Assembly: GCF_000516985.1 (NCBI RefSeq)
Contig: NW_006917094.1
Coordinates: 4,171,833-4,235,832, forward strand
Source of the DNA: Pestalotiopsis fici W106-1
Lineage: Eukaryota > Ascomycota > Sordariomycetes > Amphisphaeriales > Sporocadaceae
Direction: 5' to 3'
Length of the DNA: 64,000 nt
Position numbers and translations under genes: made by a program. Numbering within the stretch: the stretch's first letter is position 1; every line of letters starts with the position of its first letter. Below are positions 44,171-56,596 of the stretch, one piece after another. A model generated the notes under the pieces. The model did not search any database, was not told the DNA's origin, and was given only the letters and a program-made list of their open reading frames with translations.

Positions 44171-47100
44171 CTTGTCTTGTTTTGAAACGCAGGAAGGCGA
44201 GTTCTTCGAAATGGGGAGGGAAAAGAAGAGAATGACTGAATAGAAACAGGCGACCTAGCACCAAAGAGTGGACTCAGCAAGCTGAATGTGAAAAGAATGT
44301 GTAAAAGAAGACGAGATGATGGCGATGGTGAGAGTAACAGTAGCTCATGGGGACAAGCGTTGCCTCTTAATACTCTGGCGAGTCTCCCCCTCTCGGCGGA
44401 TCATACCATAGTGTACCAGCCATGTACGTATTCAGCCTCGAAAGCAATCTAGTCATATTGAGCTCGTTCGCCTCAGGCCATGAATGCCTGTCGTGGTTTT
44501 CAATATGGCCTATGCTTTTAATCAAGTTGCGTCAACGAGGCCCCATATCCCCGTCGACTTAGAGCAGACAGTAGCCCCAAGCTAGTTGTAGCCCGAGGTA
44601 TGGGATGGGGAAGATCCTCTGGAGATTTCCACGAACCCTGTAGCAGATCCATGAGATCGCTCATGGGTAAGGGCCTGCGCCTCGATGGAAAGCCGAGCTG
44701 GGTAGTATTCGATGACGACTTGGGTCACCGCTCGTCACGCATATAGATGGGAACCAAAGACGGAAGTCTATGCCATGAAGCCATTGCTGTTTTTGGCTGT
44801 CCCCCTGAGGGGATTTATTCATGAGTGGATGTCTCGCTTGGCCGGGCGAAATCCGTGTAAGTTGGCGGCTCTGCTATTCTTGGCATATATGAGAGTGGAC
44901 GCGTAAAGTCCAGCAGGCTCGGCTCGACTCTGCAGTCTCCGCCATCTACACTGACAGTCTCGATCAGCTCCTATCACAAAATAGTATGATGATGAAACTT
45001 CTTGCGTAGCTATCAGCACAAGCGCCTCACTTCAAAATATACGAGGCTGATGTAACATATTCGCTCCGATTGCCAAAAAGTTTCGTCCAGTGATGCCTGC
45101 TCTTCTACTCAACTAACTTGCCCGCCGAACGCCATCCCGTCAAACGTCGAGACCCCGGTTGCTCAAAATGCCCCTGCCAAGGCCGCCAGTCCCGCAGCTA
45201 GAGGCAAATCAGGACGCAACCGTTTGTTCGGAAACATCAGATGAAAGGGTACGGGGCCTCTGAGTCGCTGAGGAGGGAAATGAGCGAGGAGTGAATGTTT
45301 ACCGGGTGGTTTATGCGTCAGGGGAGGCAACGAAAGGGAAAAGCTGAATGAAGACTGGTAAGAGAAAGGCCAGGTCGGCCGGTGGAGCAGGAGGACGACG
45401 TTGCGTGGGTCCCTCTCTGTTGCCGTCTCGGCCAATGACAGGCTCTGACGAGGGGACCCCCTTGCCCGATTCGATCGCCTTGGAGGCTCTTGGGCCCCAG
45501 TCGTCGGGGGTCCCTGTCATCAAAGACGACTCTCGCGACGACGCTGATGGTTTCATGTTTGGTGCACTGCTTCCTTCCACCAGCGCAGCAGCGCAGTACG
45601 TGGTCGCAAACGTTGACGCAGAGAGAGAAACCCGAACTAACGACGACTCAACCTGATTGTCCCCTCGTTGGCAGATGTCAAGAAAGAGTAACTCCCCTCT
45701 ATCAATTCACGCGGGGGAGGGGCGGAGTGATGATGGATCTTAACCGTGAAACCACGACCAATTCATGCGCCGTGCAAAAGCAAGGGAGTTCTCCGATCAG
45801 TCCGGTCAACCTCTAGATATCATCAAAAACTAGCATTTAGTGACACTGGGAAGCCTCCGCCGCCGGTTTCCCATCATCTAGTGTGTGATGATCGATCATG
45901 CCTGACTTTACAGAGAGCCGGAAAACTTGCAAACATTCAAAGGTACGTCAGTGACAGCCCACAACGAACATGACACTCGCTCACTAGCTAATGAGCCCGG
46001 TCACCAGACAGGAACGAGCTTGCGGGATGACTTCAAGGCATTCGCTCCATGACGGCAGCCAGCAGCTGCCCCTCTCCCCATCTGCAAAGAATATATCCCC
46101 ATCTTAAACTTGATTCAACATGATTTTAGATAAGCTTAAAATACCAATAGGTGTATCAGCTGGCCTCAGGCACGGGAGGTCGCCATTGTACGAAGCATGA
46201 AGGCGGGAAACACCACTTCCATTGGCGACACGGGGGGGTTCTTTGCTTTTTCTTATTCCCGCAAGACAATTTGCTTACCTTCCCGCCAGGTTCTTATTGG
46301 AAGCTGAAAGGAACGATTTGGTTGTTCCCTTCACTCTGAGAATGGATGCATGTGGTTGAGATCGTTTTCAGAGGTGATCGACACAGTCTAGACCCTGCTC
46401 TGCATATGATCATCCGCATAGTTGCCCCGATCCAGCACACGGACTATACCATACAATTGGGGACACCTTCAGCCCTATGGGATGACACGAGTCGACGAAC
46501 TGGAGGTCACATTTGCAGATTGTATACCACTCGGCCTGTATTCTGTCTTCACTCCATGTTATGGAGGCCTTTTCACCATAGGACGCATATTGTTTTCTTC
46601 TTGTTGCCTTCTGGGGTCGATGCATCGCGGGACGGGTGTGCAGGCCAAGAAGGTCTACTCCTTTTGCAGGTGAGTATCCGAATGATTATTCTATAGGTTT
46701 GGGGAGTCTATAGTATTTCCCAAGCCACATTGTATCATAATTGTCTTGATATGCCGTGCTTCGTGTTCAGCCTCAGCCACGAAAACAGAGTCACATTCAA
46801 CTATCTCGGCTCCGCAACGGCCGACGAGCACGACTCATTGGACAACCAAGAATACTCACACCTGAGAAAGTGACGTTGGGTCAATTTATTTGATCCAATG
46901 TGGAGTTCAAACCAGTTCGTGGTTGGGACGAACTCGTCTTTGCGCTTTAAGGTGGCCGCCGCACCGGAAATTATCCATGTTTCAACGCATGTGGGGAGAA
47001 CTCCACAGCGCATTCTCCTGTTTCGTTTATACAAACATATTGCTGCGCCTTTTCTTACCAATGATACCATGAATATCAGAGGAAACCATTTTTTTCTTCC

Positions 47101-50100
47101 GACTTTTTCGACACTTTTTGACATGTGTGTTTTAGTTTGCGTAGGTCAGAGTCCCGACATGCATGAATATTGGCTTGATCATCAAACAACATGATGAAGT
47201 GTTTATCATGCCGTGCCGTTCCCCAGACTGCGTCTAGGTCGGGTTGAGCCGTCACAGTATCTTCCGCCCTTTTTTGTTCACATCTAGTACCAGTCGTTGA
47301 CTGCTAACATGCCGAGCTTGTCGTGCATACCAACCTTGATGTCGGACCGTCCGCAGCAATGGGCCAGTCAATTGGACGACATCCGCAAAGGTTGAATGAG
47401 TTCTGCAGTCTGTGCCTGCATACAGCCCAGTCAGTACCGAGCTTGTCTTGGTCATTCAAGGGGGGGAATAAAAAGAGACTTCCCACAAATCATCACGTCA
47501 CTCATACCCTTCAGGCATAACAGCCTCACGTGGCATAGGTTTGCGTCTTATTGCATCGCATCACATGGTGCACCCGACAGTTTGGGAACCCTGCCACGTC
47601 GAACAATCTTTCGACATATCTTCTTCCACCGATTCGTTTCTGCGGAAGCTTAGATCTTGGTATATCTCAATGTTCGGAGTCGGCCGTAACAAAGGTACCT
47701 TGATGCGCACCTGCTACGCCTGGTAATGGCATCTGGGAAACATGCACAAGATGTCATCCCACTCAGCACGCCGTGACTGGCGATACAATATAAATCATTT
47801 GTGTTGTCGGCCAGGTATGTCTTAGCCTAGAATTCGGGAATCGGTGCTGATCAGGTCCTCCACCCACAAGAGGTACAATACCCCAATCGAACGTGTCAGA
47901 TGTTGGATGTACACCACAACAGCCCAGGCTGGCGATGAGACAGGGGGAGACAAGGCAACGGCTGAATCAGTTGCTTCTCTGTTTTCGGGCTGTGGAGGAT
48001 ACTGTCTTCTCCAAAGCATTTTGGTGAGCGCAGATGAGCTGGGCCCCGAGAAAGCCGAGCATCTTGTTGACGTCTGTGATCGCCTCGGCCCGTCATTCTT
48101 GAGCCGACATCAAGCTAATCATCGACGTTCTGATTTCCGCCTTGTTCCAGCACAACTAATGCTTGACCGACATGTGATATCAAGAAGTATTGTGTAATGT
48201 TTTCCAGGCCAGTTCGCGCCTAGAACGTTCGACGTTGGAATGGGGTCTGTCTCTGTGTACCCCGGAAAGTTGCGAGAAAAGGCCCACGTAGGTAGTGGCG
48301 TTTGCTGCGACCAACGGTTGCACGCCGCCCCAATGATGATCACGATGGCAGAAGTACTTCTGTAATAAGCCCATGTCGACCTGAAATAGACTTAAAAAGA
48401 CACTCATGTGAGAATGCGGGGTATAGCTGATGTAGCTAAGGCATAGCAACACACCGCCGGGCAAGACGAGCTAGATACTTGCTGATGATTACAATGTACC
48501 TTGGTAGGCGCGTGTGTAGGGTTATGAGCTGAGAGTGCGATCCTGTGGAGATGTTGGCGTAGCGTCGGCACTTGTAGCGGCCTTGTACACTCGTCTGAAC
48601 CAGTTTCTGCCTACTGTGCTCTTCTGTATTTGCTGTACAAGCCATGGATCCCCATGATTGCCAGCAATTGCTCGCCTATTGAAGTTGGAGAAGCAGGTCA
48701 TAATCTTTTCTTAGTCAGACTTCTGACATGTCCGACCCAGACAGAAGATCTGATGGAAATGCAACGCTGCGGCCTCATGATCGTGCAATAGTAACACTAT
48801 TGGCCTTCCTCTTCTGGAAAATCATCGACAGGACCAAAGAGCTAGCGTGCCCGCGATCTTGAACATGCCCCAGGAAAACAAATAGAAAGGCTTTTTCCCA
48901 CCTTTGTTACTCACATGAGTAAAACACAGATCGGTAATTTGCTGAAGTGCGAGGGGGGAGGGGAAAAAAAAAAAAACACCAGATCTCTGGCTCCACAAGC
49001 CTTGCATGCAAAGCGCGAGCTGGTGCTATGCGAGTCACATTGCTTTCCCCGCGTCCAAGACCCTAGGCTGGAATCATAGAGGCACAATAGCCTTGAAGCA
49101 ATCTTTTGAGAACATCACGGCCGATCATGCCGCTTTTGTAGGCGGTAAATGCCTGAACAGATTTATTAGTCGCACGTCTTGGATCCGGCTGTCATCAAAA
49201 TCCAGTCTTGACCTGACAAGGTCAAGTGTGCTGGGCTGCAGGCAAGGCAAACAAAACAACACATAGTATAGCCAGGTAGCGCAATCCTGGGATGGAAAAC
49301 TTCCGCATGAGTTCCACAGCGTGTACGATCCATACGAAGTAGCCACAGACGTCGCATAAGATGACTGTTGTTGGTCTTTATTTTTCGTCGTGGCTGACGG
49401 TTGGGCGTTTTATTCGCCGCCCAATCCTGCAGGTCAACCGCCCGAGCCAGCTCGTCCTAGGCCACAGGCCACGACAAGAATGAGGGTTTCGTAGTGATCA
49501 TGACGTGGTTGTCCCTTCAATGCATGCCCTGGGTACGGGGTGCGGTGCGTGGTAGCATTGCAGATGCATAAGACTCTGTGCTGTTACGGCCATGTTACGT
49601 AGCGGATCGCGTGCCGTGGGACGCACACATGCTGGAAGTAAAGGAAGGGTATGCTCCAGCAATAAAGAAAAAAAAAATTCCCACCACTATATTGCGGTAG
49701 ATTCTGTATGTTATCCACTCGTGTCATGGTTTTCTGCAGCAACAGGGATTATTCGAGTCATGCCCTTCTGCCAGCTATAGGTAGCAGCAATTTCCAGTGA
49801 ACCGACCGCTTGGTAGTGGATGTCAGTCGAGACCATCATATATCCATTGAAATCGGGATGGTCGATTTTTAGATGGTTGATGTCTGCCACTCACTGTATT
49901 TGCTGATCTTACATAGGTACCAGATAGTAAGCTGTTCATAAGGACCATGACTAGAAATTTGGCTAAGCAGAACTCGGGCATGGGTTGATGATGATCAGCA
50001 AGGGTTCCCCAGACTTTTTGGACATGCCGGCGGTTGATCCCCCATGGGCCAAGCAAGCCATGGAAAAGCCGAGCGGGCGGCTCAGGTGGGCGTTCCATAG

Positions 50101-52839
50101 TACAACGTCGCCCAAAAGCCACAGCCGACAGAATCCTGGCCTACCATGGCTGCCTACCTGCGATCGTGTGAGCAGGCCATTGATCAAAAATTCGCTGACC
50201 GATGACATGCATTTCTTGAGCACGCTTCGAGTTACTCGCAGTCATTGAGCGCGACAATCTGACTTGAAGAGCTTGAAACATGTTTAAGCTCCGTGTCAGT
50301 GAACGTTGAAGGAAGGATTAAATTTTGGGGGTGCAAAACTGGGAATGGGATTTTTTCGATTGACCTCGGTCATCGGGATCGGGAAGTTTTGCAGCGATTC
50401 TTTTTTTCCCCCTACACCTTGGGATCTCGGAGAATTTCGTATGCAAGTTGCTGCGATAGTAGCGAAAAGCACTTATTACTTGACCTGCAAAAGAAACGGG
50501 AAGTGACGAGACGAGTGACGCTGAAACGGGGAACATCAAGCAGGGAATAGATTTCATCTTCAGCCGGGAAACTGGGGGGTTTGTTATTTCTTGATTTCTT
50601 TTTCGCCTTTTTGATTGAATACGATCGCTGCTGCATTTATGAGATTATTTCCATGGGTCTGCTTTTGTCTCTCTCTTTCCTTGTGTGACCTCTTCTTGTC
50701 TTCCTAGCATTCTTCAGTGGGCTGCAGTGCACTGGGTCACGACAGGTCTATACAGGGTTAGGGGGGGCTTACATAGTACACGGGGGGCTTACGGGAGCGC
50801 ACGGGGAGACTGGGGCCACTGCCGACCAGACAATATTTCCTCAAGAACCAGCCAGGGGTCCTGCAGCAGCTGGGGTAGCGCTACTGAACGTGATTGTGAT
50901 TGCCATGGTCGCATCCAGCCAGACATATCTTCCAAATCCTGAAATCCGCAAGCGATTACCAGGACACACACACACACATTAGACTTGTTGTTGTTGATGC
51001 GACGGCGCACTGACTGACTTTCCTACATGAAGACCCAAAGCAACCTGTTTCAAGCCGGATAATCCGTGTCTCCCGCTACTGACAAGCACCGCTCTGAAAA
51101 GATGTACGTTTGGACGGCTCACGGGCTCTTCAAAGAGGGGGTCGGGGACTTGGACTCCTGGTCCTGCTCCATGGCAGCGGGACATGATGTATCATGGTCA
51201 TGTCCCAACGTCTTGTCCCAAGCACCCTCTTCTGGCCTGCCGCTTGAATGGCTTTTCCTTAGGGCCAGAAACATTGATCCAGTGTGTACCGAGCAGAACC
51301 TGCCCTGGGCATATCATCAACCGACCTGATTCGTGGAACAGCAAGGTTATGTCGCTCGTCACGGCACGTATTATCATGATCTTCTCCATCATCAGCATCA
51401 TCACTTAGGCCGTCGTCGTTGGGCACGCGCTACCAGTAGTAGCCCTGCACCCGCGCGCTACCCAAGTAACCTCGCCGCATCGAAAGTCAATATCCTCGAT
51501 TTGGTTCCGACTTTCCGAGCGTAACCCGTCTTCCTGTTCAGCTCGTCCATTCATCAATCAATATAGGGCTCATCTCATATCGACTGGCCAGCCTGTCAGC
51601 GGCGGCAGCGTCGGTCCTGGCCTTGGACTTGGACCACGGACTCGTTTCGTCTTTCCGACGTGTCATTGCATCCTCGGCCCTGGCGTCATCCAGCAACTAC
51701 AAACCAAGTCTGCCGGCCCCTATAGCAGGTTATGGAAGGGAAAGCTACTTATTCCAGGACTGCAGCCGTTGCAGTTACACGTGGGTCCAGCCAAGTACAT
51801 GCGTACATACACTCCGTCCATCCACTTACCCCAATGTCTCCTCCCCCTCCCCAGTCCCCTTTCGAGCCGCGAGCCGGCGACCTCGCGCGCTGCCTCGTGA
51901 CCGGCAGATCTATTGCCATATCCGGCTTATAGCTTGCATCGTGAACTTGCTACTAGGTAGACAAGATGGAAGTACTTTCCGTCTTTCTGTCTCTGACCGC
52001 TTGCTTGCAAAGGATGAAGAAGAAAAAATTCTTCTCGTCACTTACAGCGCCGCCGGTCTTTCTCGGCCGCAATACCAAGCCCTTCTGTTTCTCGTCCTCT
52101 CTATGGTTGATCCCGGGCCTAGGACGCAACCAGCGAAGCCCAACCTCGAGTGAGTAACACCAGGAAGATCCAATCATCCTCGTGCCAGGAGAAAAAGCCG
52201 TCCACTCTGCCCTTTTGGATTGACTATTGGTCTCTGATGCACCCGAACTGGTCCTTGGGCTTGCTTCGCGATGTAGCCTTCGGCTTTCCACCCCCCAAAA
52301 GTCACTTTAAGCACAGCATCGCCGCATGCGCTATGAGGTTTGTCCTGCAATGATTAAGCGTTCATCTTGTATGTTTAGCGGGCCAAGCTTATTTTCCCAC
52401 CACGCGGTGGAGTCCATGCATGGAAGAAACGATGCATACCACCAAGGCTCGTGATCTTTCCTACCAGGCCTGGCCGACAGCAGCCACCATAGAGCCGCTA
52501 GTCCGTGTCTTCGACGTATGTACACTCTCGTCTCTGTTGACAAGCGCATCTGATCTCATCGGTGCACCCCTTTCAAGACTACCTAGGAAACATGGGTCTA
52601 GGTCTGGTCGGTCATAACGTTTCCTCACCATTGGGTCCTATATAATGTCCTGCCTTCGCCCAGTTGGTGCTGGCGATCTTACCCCTTTGCTGTTGGATAT
52701 CACGAAGTCTTGTCTCTCTCCTTCATATTTCCTCTGGCGGGCTAGGATAACCCTTATCGGATACACCTTTAACCTTCAACCTGCTTGTGATTTTCCAATC
52801 CTCTTTTTCCTACTTATCCGTCGACAAACCTTTCTCGTC
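44171..52839. other. 8.7-kb gene-poor region
   Basis: No gene I can support on either strand. Frames reach 176 codons (51623-52153 plus) but none shows a domain, a plausible splice chain or consistent codon use. Seen: a (CA)n run near 50965-50978, CAT/CAG triplets near 51388-51405, twin GGGGGGCTTAC motifs near 50761-50791, and pyrimidine-rich stretches. It begins at the repeat-protein promoter and ends in the glutaminase promoter. Untranslated RNAs or a long regulatory region are possible but not shown. Confidence 0.6.
52640..52646 (+). promoter_or_regulatory. TATA box of the glutaminase-like gene
   Basis: TATATAA, 194-200 bp upstream of the ATG at 52840, followed by a CT-rich leader. A reasonable core promoter for a secreted enzyme gene. 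Confidence 0.45.
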
Positions 52840-55202
52840 ATGAAGTTCAATTCGGTAGCGGCGGCCCTTGTTGGGCTGTCTGCTCAGGCAGTCAATGCTG
52901 CTTCTACATTCTCGCCAGCAAGACCTCCAGCTGCTCCTATTGCCGTCAAGTCACCTTATCTCAATTCTTGGCTCAACGCAGGAAGCGATGGTGGCAATGG
53001 GGGTTACCTGGCTGGCGAGTGGATCACATTCTGGGAGTACGTTATCTTTGTCATTGAACTCTCATTCAACCTTGAGCATCTCTAACAAAGTTACCTTCTA
53101 GTCAAGGTATTACGGCTTGGGTAGGACTCATCCGCGTAGATGGAGTTCCATACACCTGGATGGGTGCTCCTCCCAATTATCCACAGGTAGTGGATCAAAC
53201 AGATTTCTCCTACACATCCACTCGAAGCACCTTTATCATGAATGTTGGTGGCAAGGTTGGCATGAATATCACTTTCATGTCTCCAGTCACCCCCAATGAT
53301 CTCAAGAGGCAATCTTTGACATTTACCTACCTTGATGTGGCCGTCGAGTCGATTGACGGTGCCAGCCACGATGTTCAGCTTTATGCAGATGTTTCTGGAG
53401 GTACGCAATACTTTTGCTTGATTCTTCAGTTACCCGGGACTGACCTCATCATCTAGAATGGGCTTCTGGTGACCCTGCGGCCGTGATTACATGGGATACC
53501 AACACGGCAGACGGCGTTCGATACCATACCTTTCAGAGACAAGACCAAGAAGAATTCTCCGAAGTTCGCAACCAAGCTAGCTGGGGAACTTGGTATTGGT
53601 CTACTGCTGACACGGATGGTGTAAGTATAATTAGGAAACTCTTGAAATATCACGTTGCTTACAATGTTTAAATAGATCACATATGAAAGCGGTATCGATG
53701 TTGATGTACGCGCCAAATTCAACAACGACGGAGTGCTGTCCAACACCAAAGACACCAACTTCCGTGCCGTCAATGACAATTGGTGAGTCCAATGCACTGG
53801 CTTTGAGAAGAAACAGACTAATCGCCCGTACAGGCCTGTATTTGGATTTGCCAAGGACCTTGGATCAGTCGGCTCCGCAAGCGTCTCGACATTGTTTTCT
53901 CTTGGCCTGACCCAGGACAATGCTATTTCGTTCCTGGGCGAAGGAAGCAGTTTGACCTCTGTTCCATCTTTGTGGAAGAGCTATTTCTCAAATGATCTTG
54001 ACGCTGTAAGCTTTCTCCTCATTACTTGCAGTAGGATCAAGACCTCTGACCACGACTCCTAGGTGACATTCTTCTACAATGACTATAATGAGGCTTCCAG
54101 CCTGGCTACGGATCTGGACAACAGAGTTGCTTCTGATTCGCTAGCTGCCGCCGGTCAGAACTACCTGACCATCACCAGTCTTAGCGTCCGCCAGGCGTTC
54201 GGTGCTCTGCAGTTTACCAACACCGACTCCGAGCCGCTCATCTTCCTCAAGGAAATCAGTTCGAACAGCGATATTGAGACAGTGGATGTCATTTATCCAT
54301 CTATTCCCTTGCTGATCTGGGCGAACCCCAAGTTATTGGCTTACTTGCTCGACCCCCTATTTATCAATCAGGAGAACGGCCACTACCCCAACACCAACGC
54401 GATTCATGATCTGGGAACCTTCCCCGTTGCCAAGGGCTATCCAGATGGATCAGACGAGCCGATGCCTTTGGAAGAGTGTGGAAACATGATCATCATGGCT
54501 CTCGCTTATGCTCAGCGTGCTAGCGATACTGCCTACTTGAACACTCACTACGCCATCTTGAAGCAGTGGGCTGGTTATCTCGTCGATGAGGCGCTCATCC
54601 CCGCCAACCAACTCTCTACTGATGACTTTGCTGGAACCCTGGCGAACCAGACCAACCTGGCATTGAAGGGTATCATTGGACTGCGCGCCATGTCTGAGAT
54701 TGCCAAGCTTACCGGAAACTCGGCCGATGAAAAGACCTACGGTGATACAGCCACATCGTATATTTCTCAGTGGCAGAACTTGGGCATCAACAGTGCCGCC
54801 AATCCTCCACACACGACCCTCTCGTACGGCGACGCCGACTCGCACGGTCTCTTGTACAACTTGTACGCCAACAGTCTCCTCGGCTTTGGTTACGACTTTG
54901 TTCCTCAGTCTGTCTACGATATGCAGAGCAACTTTTACCCAACCGTTGCGCTCGAGTACGGTGTGCCGCTGGACACTCGCCACACCTGGACCAAGTCTGA
55001 CTGGGAAATGTTTGCTGCCGCCATTGCCAGTGTAGAGACACGCGACCTTTTCATCTCCAAGCTCGCCAACTGGATCAACGTGACGCCCACCAACCTGGCC
55101 TTGACCGATTTGTACGATGCTGCCACGGGCGACTTTCCCGGCATCACGTTCCATGCCCGCCCCGTGGTTGGCGGTCACTTTGCTCTGCTGGCTCTGCCTT
55201 GA
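52840..55202 (+). CDS. Secreted glutaminase GtaA-like protein (DUF5127/DUF4965/DUF1793 architecture)
   Basis: Six exons: 52840-53036, 53102-53400, 53457-53620, 53676-53782, 53834-54005 and 54063-55202; introns 65, 56, 55, 51 and 57 bp; 2079 nt, 692 residues, the usual length for GtaA. The signal peptide MKFNSVAAALVGLSAQAVNA fixes the start; an in-frame ATG at 52645 would bury it. The N-terminal domain has LAGEWITFWDQGITAWVGLI (across splice 1), VDGVPYTWMGAP and STRSTFIMNVGGKVGMNITF. The C-terminal (alpha/alpha) domain has QNYLTITSLSVRQAFGALQF, FLKEISSNSDIETVDVIYPS, HDLGTFPVAKGYPDG, MPLEECGNMIIMALAYAQRA, NLALKGIIGLRAMSEIAKL and a conserved tail DTRHTWTKSDWEMFAAAIAS. Related enzymes were reported as extracellular glutaminases; the fold also resembles glycosidases, so the true substrate is uncertain. 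Confidence 0.92.
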
Positions 55203-56596
55203 GAGGGAAATGAGTTGACTTGATGCTTTAACTGCGTTGGGAGATGCATGAAATTTTTTTCTGCTCTTTAATTTTCTACCACTTCCGTTTCCATCGTTCG
55301 TTCCATACCACTCCAGCGCTGCATTTACAAACGGAGAGCGTTTGCATCTTGTTTCGTTGTTGCTTCATTTTTCAATATATTGATACCCACCTATTTCTTT
55401 TCTCCACATTTCCTGTCGTGTCTCAACTTGAGGCAATGGCATTATTTTTGGTCCCATTAAACGCGTACGGTGTTGCAAAGGAAAATGGAAAGACGCATTG
55501 GATACGGTCGCTTGCATGAGGAAGCATTACAAAGTCATGAGGTGGTCTCTAGAGGGCATGAGGAGAAGATGGGCATGTTTTGCATCAACGCTACGGCAAC
55601 ATATCTGTTTTTCTTCTTCTTCTCTTAGGGAAAGGGGGGTCATCAATCACAAGCGGGATTTTGCATGTTGGGAAGACATCTTTGGGGGGCGGCTGGAGTT
55701 GTGAAGTAATTCCCGGAGCGTCGGTCGTTTCTGTGATTAATCTTATCTACTGTTTCCCCCCCTCCATTCAAGAAATCATGATGGGGAAAAAAAGAAACTG
55801 TATCTTTGCCACTGCAAATGTTATTATGCATGTTATCTTTCTCGGACATGAAAAGTCAAGATAAGAAAAAGCACGTGGACCATCAATCGCTTAAATTCTA
55901 AAATATTATCAAACAATTTCACAAGCATTCTGGCTGAAAAGTTTAAACACTTGGTCAAGTGATCTCACTGAATTTGAATCAGATCGATATCAACTGGGAC
56001 ATCAGGAAGATGGGATAGCTTCTGGTCGATAATGATATATTTTTGTGAACCTTCTGCACTGCTTCAAACATAAAATGAGAGGTGCAGAGCGATAAGAAGA
56101 GCGTCATGGCCTGGATTGTTCAGTCTGCCTCTCAATCCTCAATCATGGCTTACAGGTTGCCCGCATTATGCACTAGGAGAAACTTGCATGAATTCCAATT
56201 CCCACTGGAGCCGATACACACAAGTCAAGTTGTCAATATCGTCAGAGGATCTGGTAGCTGTGTCCATTCACTACTGATGCTATGTATTCTTCCGCCCCTG
56301 TTCAAGCAGCTTGAATCACAAGCTTGCAAAAATATATCCTATAACCATGCTAATACTACAAATGAATCTGATTGATGACTCCATGCGCCGCTGCTTCTTG
56401 TATGTTTTTGTCGTGAAATGCTATAGTATATAGTTTCGTAATTTGCTTCCTCTGGCCCTTTTCTTCTACTTTGGACCTGAGCTGCTCGCTCGTGATGCTG
56501 TTGAAGCAGTATTGCTTTTCTTTCCTCCAACAAAACAATTGAAAATACAACTTCCTCTGCTGAGGCAAGATTCTGCGCAAGCAGTCATTCTTTTTT
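55203..56596. other. Convergent 3' flanks of glutaminase-like and LRR genes
   Basis: 1.4 kb between convergent stops. T-rich and stop-rich; short frames only. 3' UTR sequence, nothing else recognised. Confidence 0.6.

Noticed and set aside
51623..52153. 176-codon plus-strand frame upstream of the glutaminase-like gene
   Set aside because: No domain or signal peptide, low-complexity Ser/Pro/Arg composition and no splice continuation.
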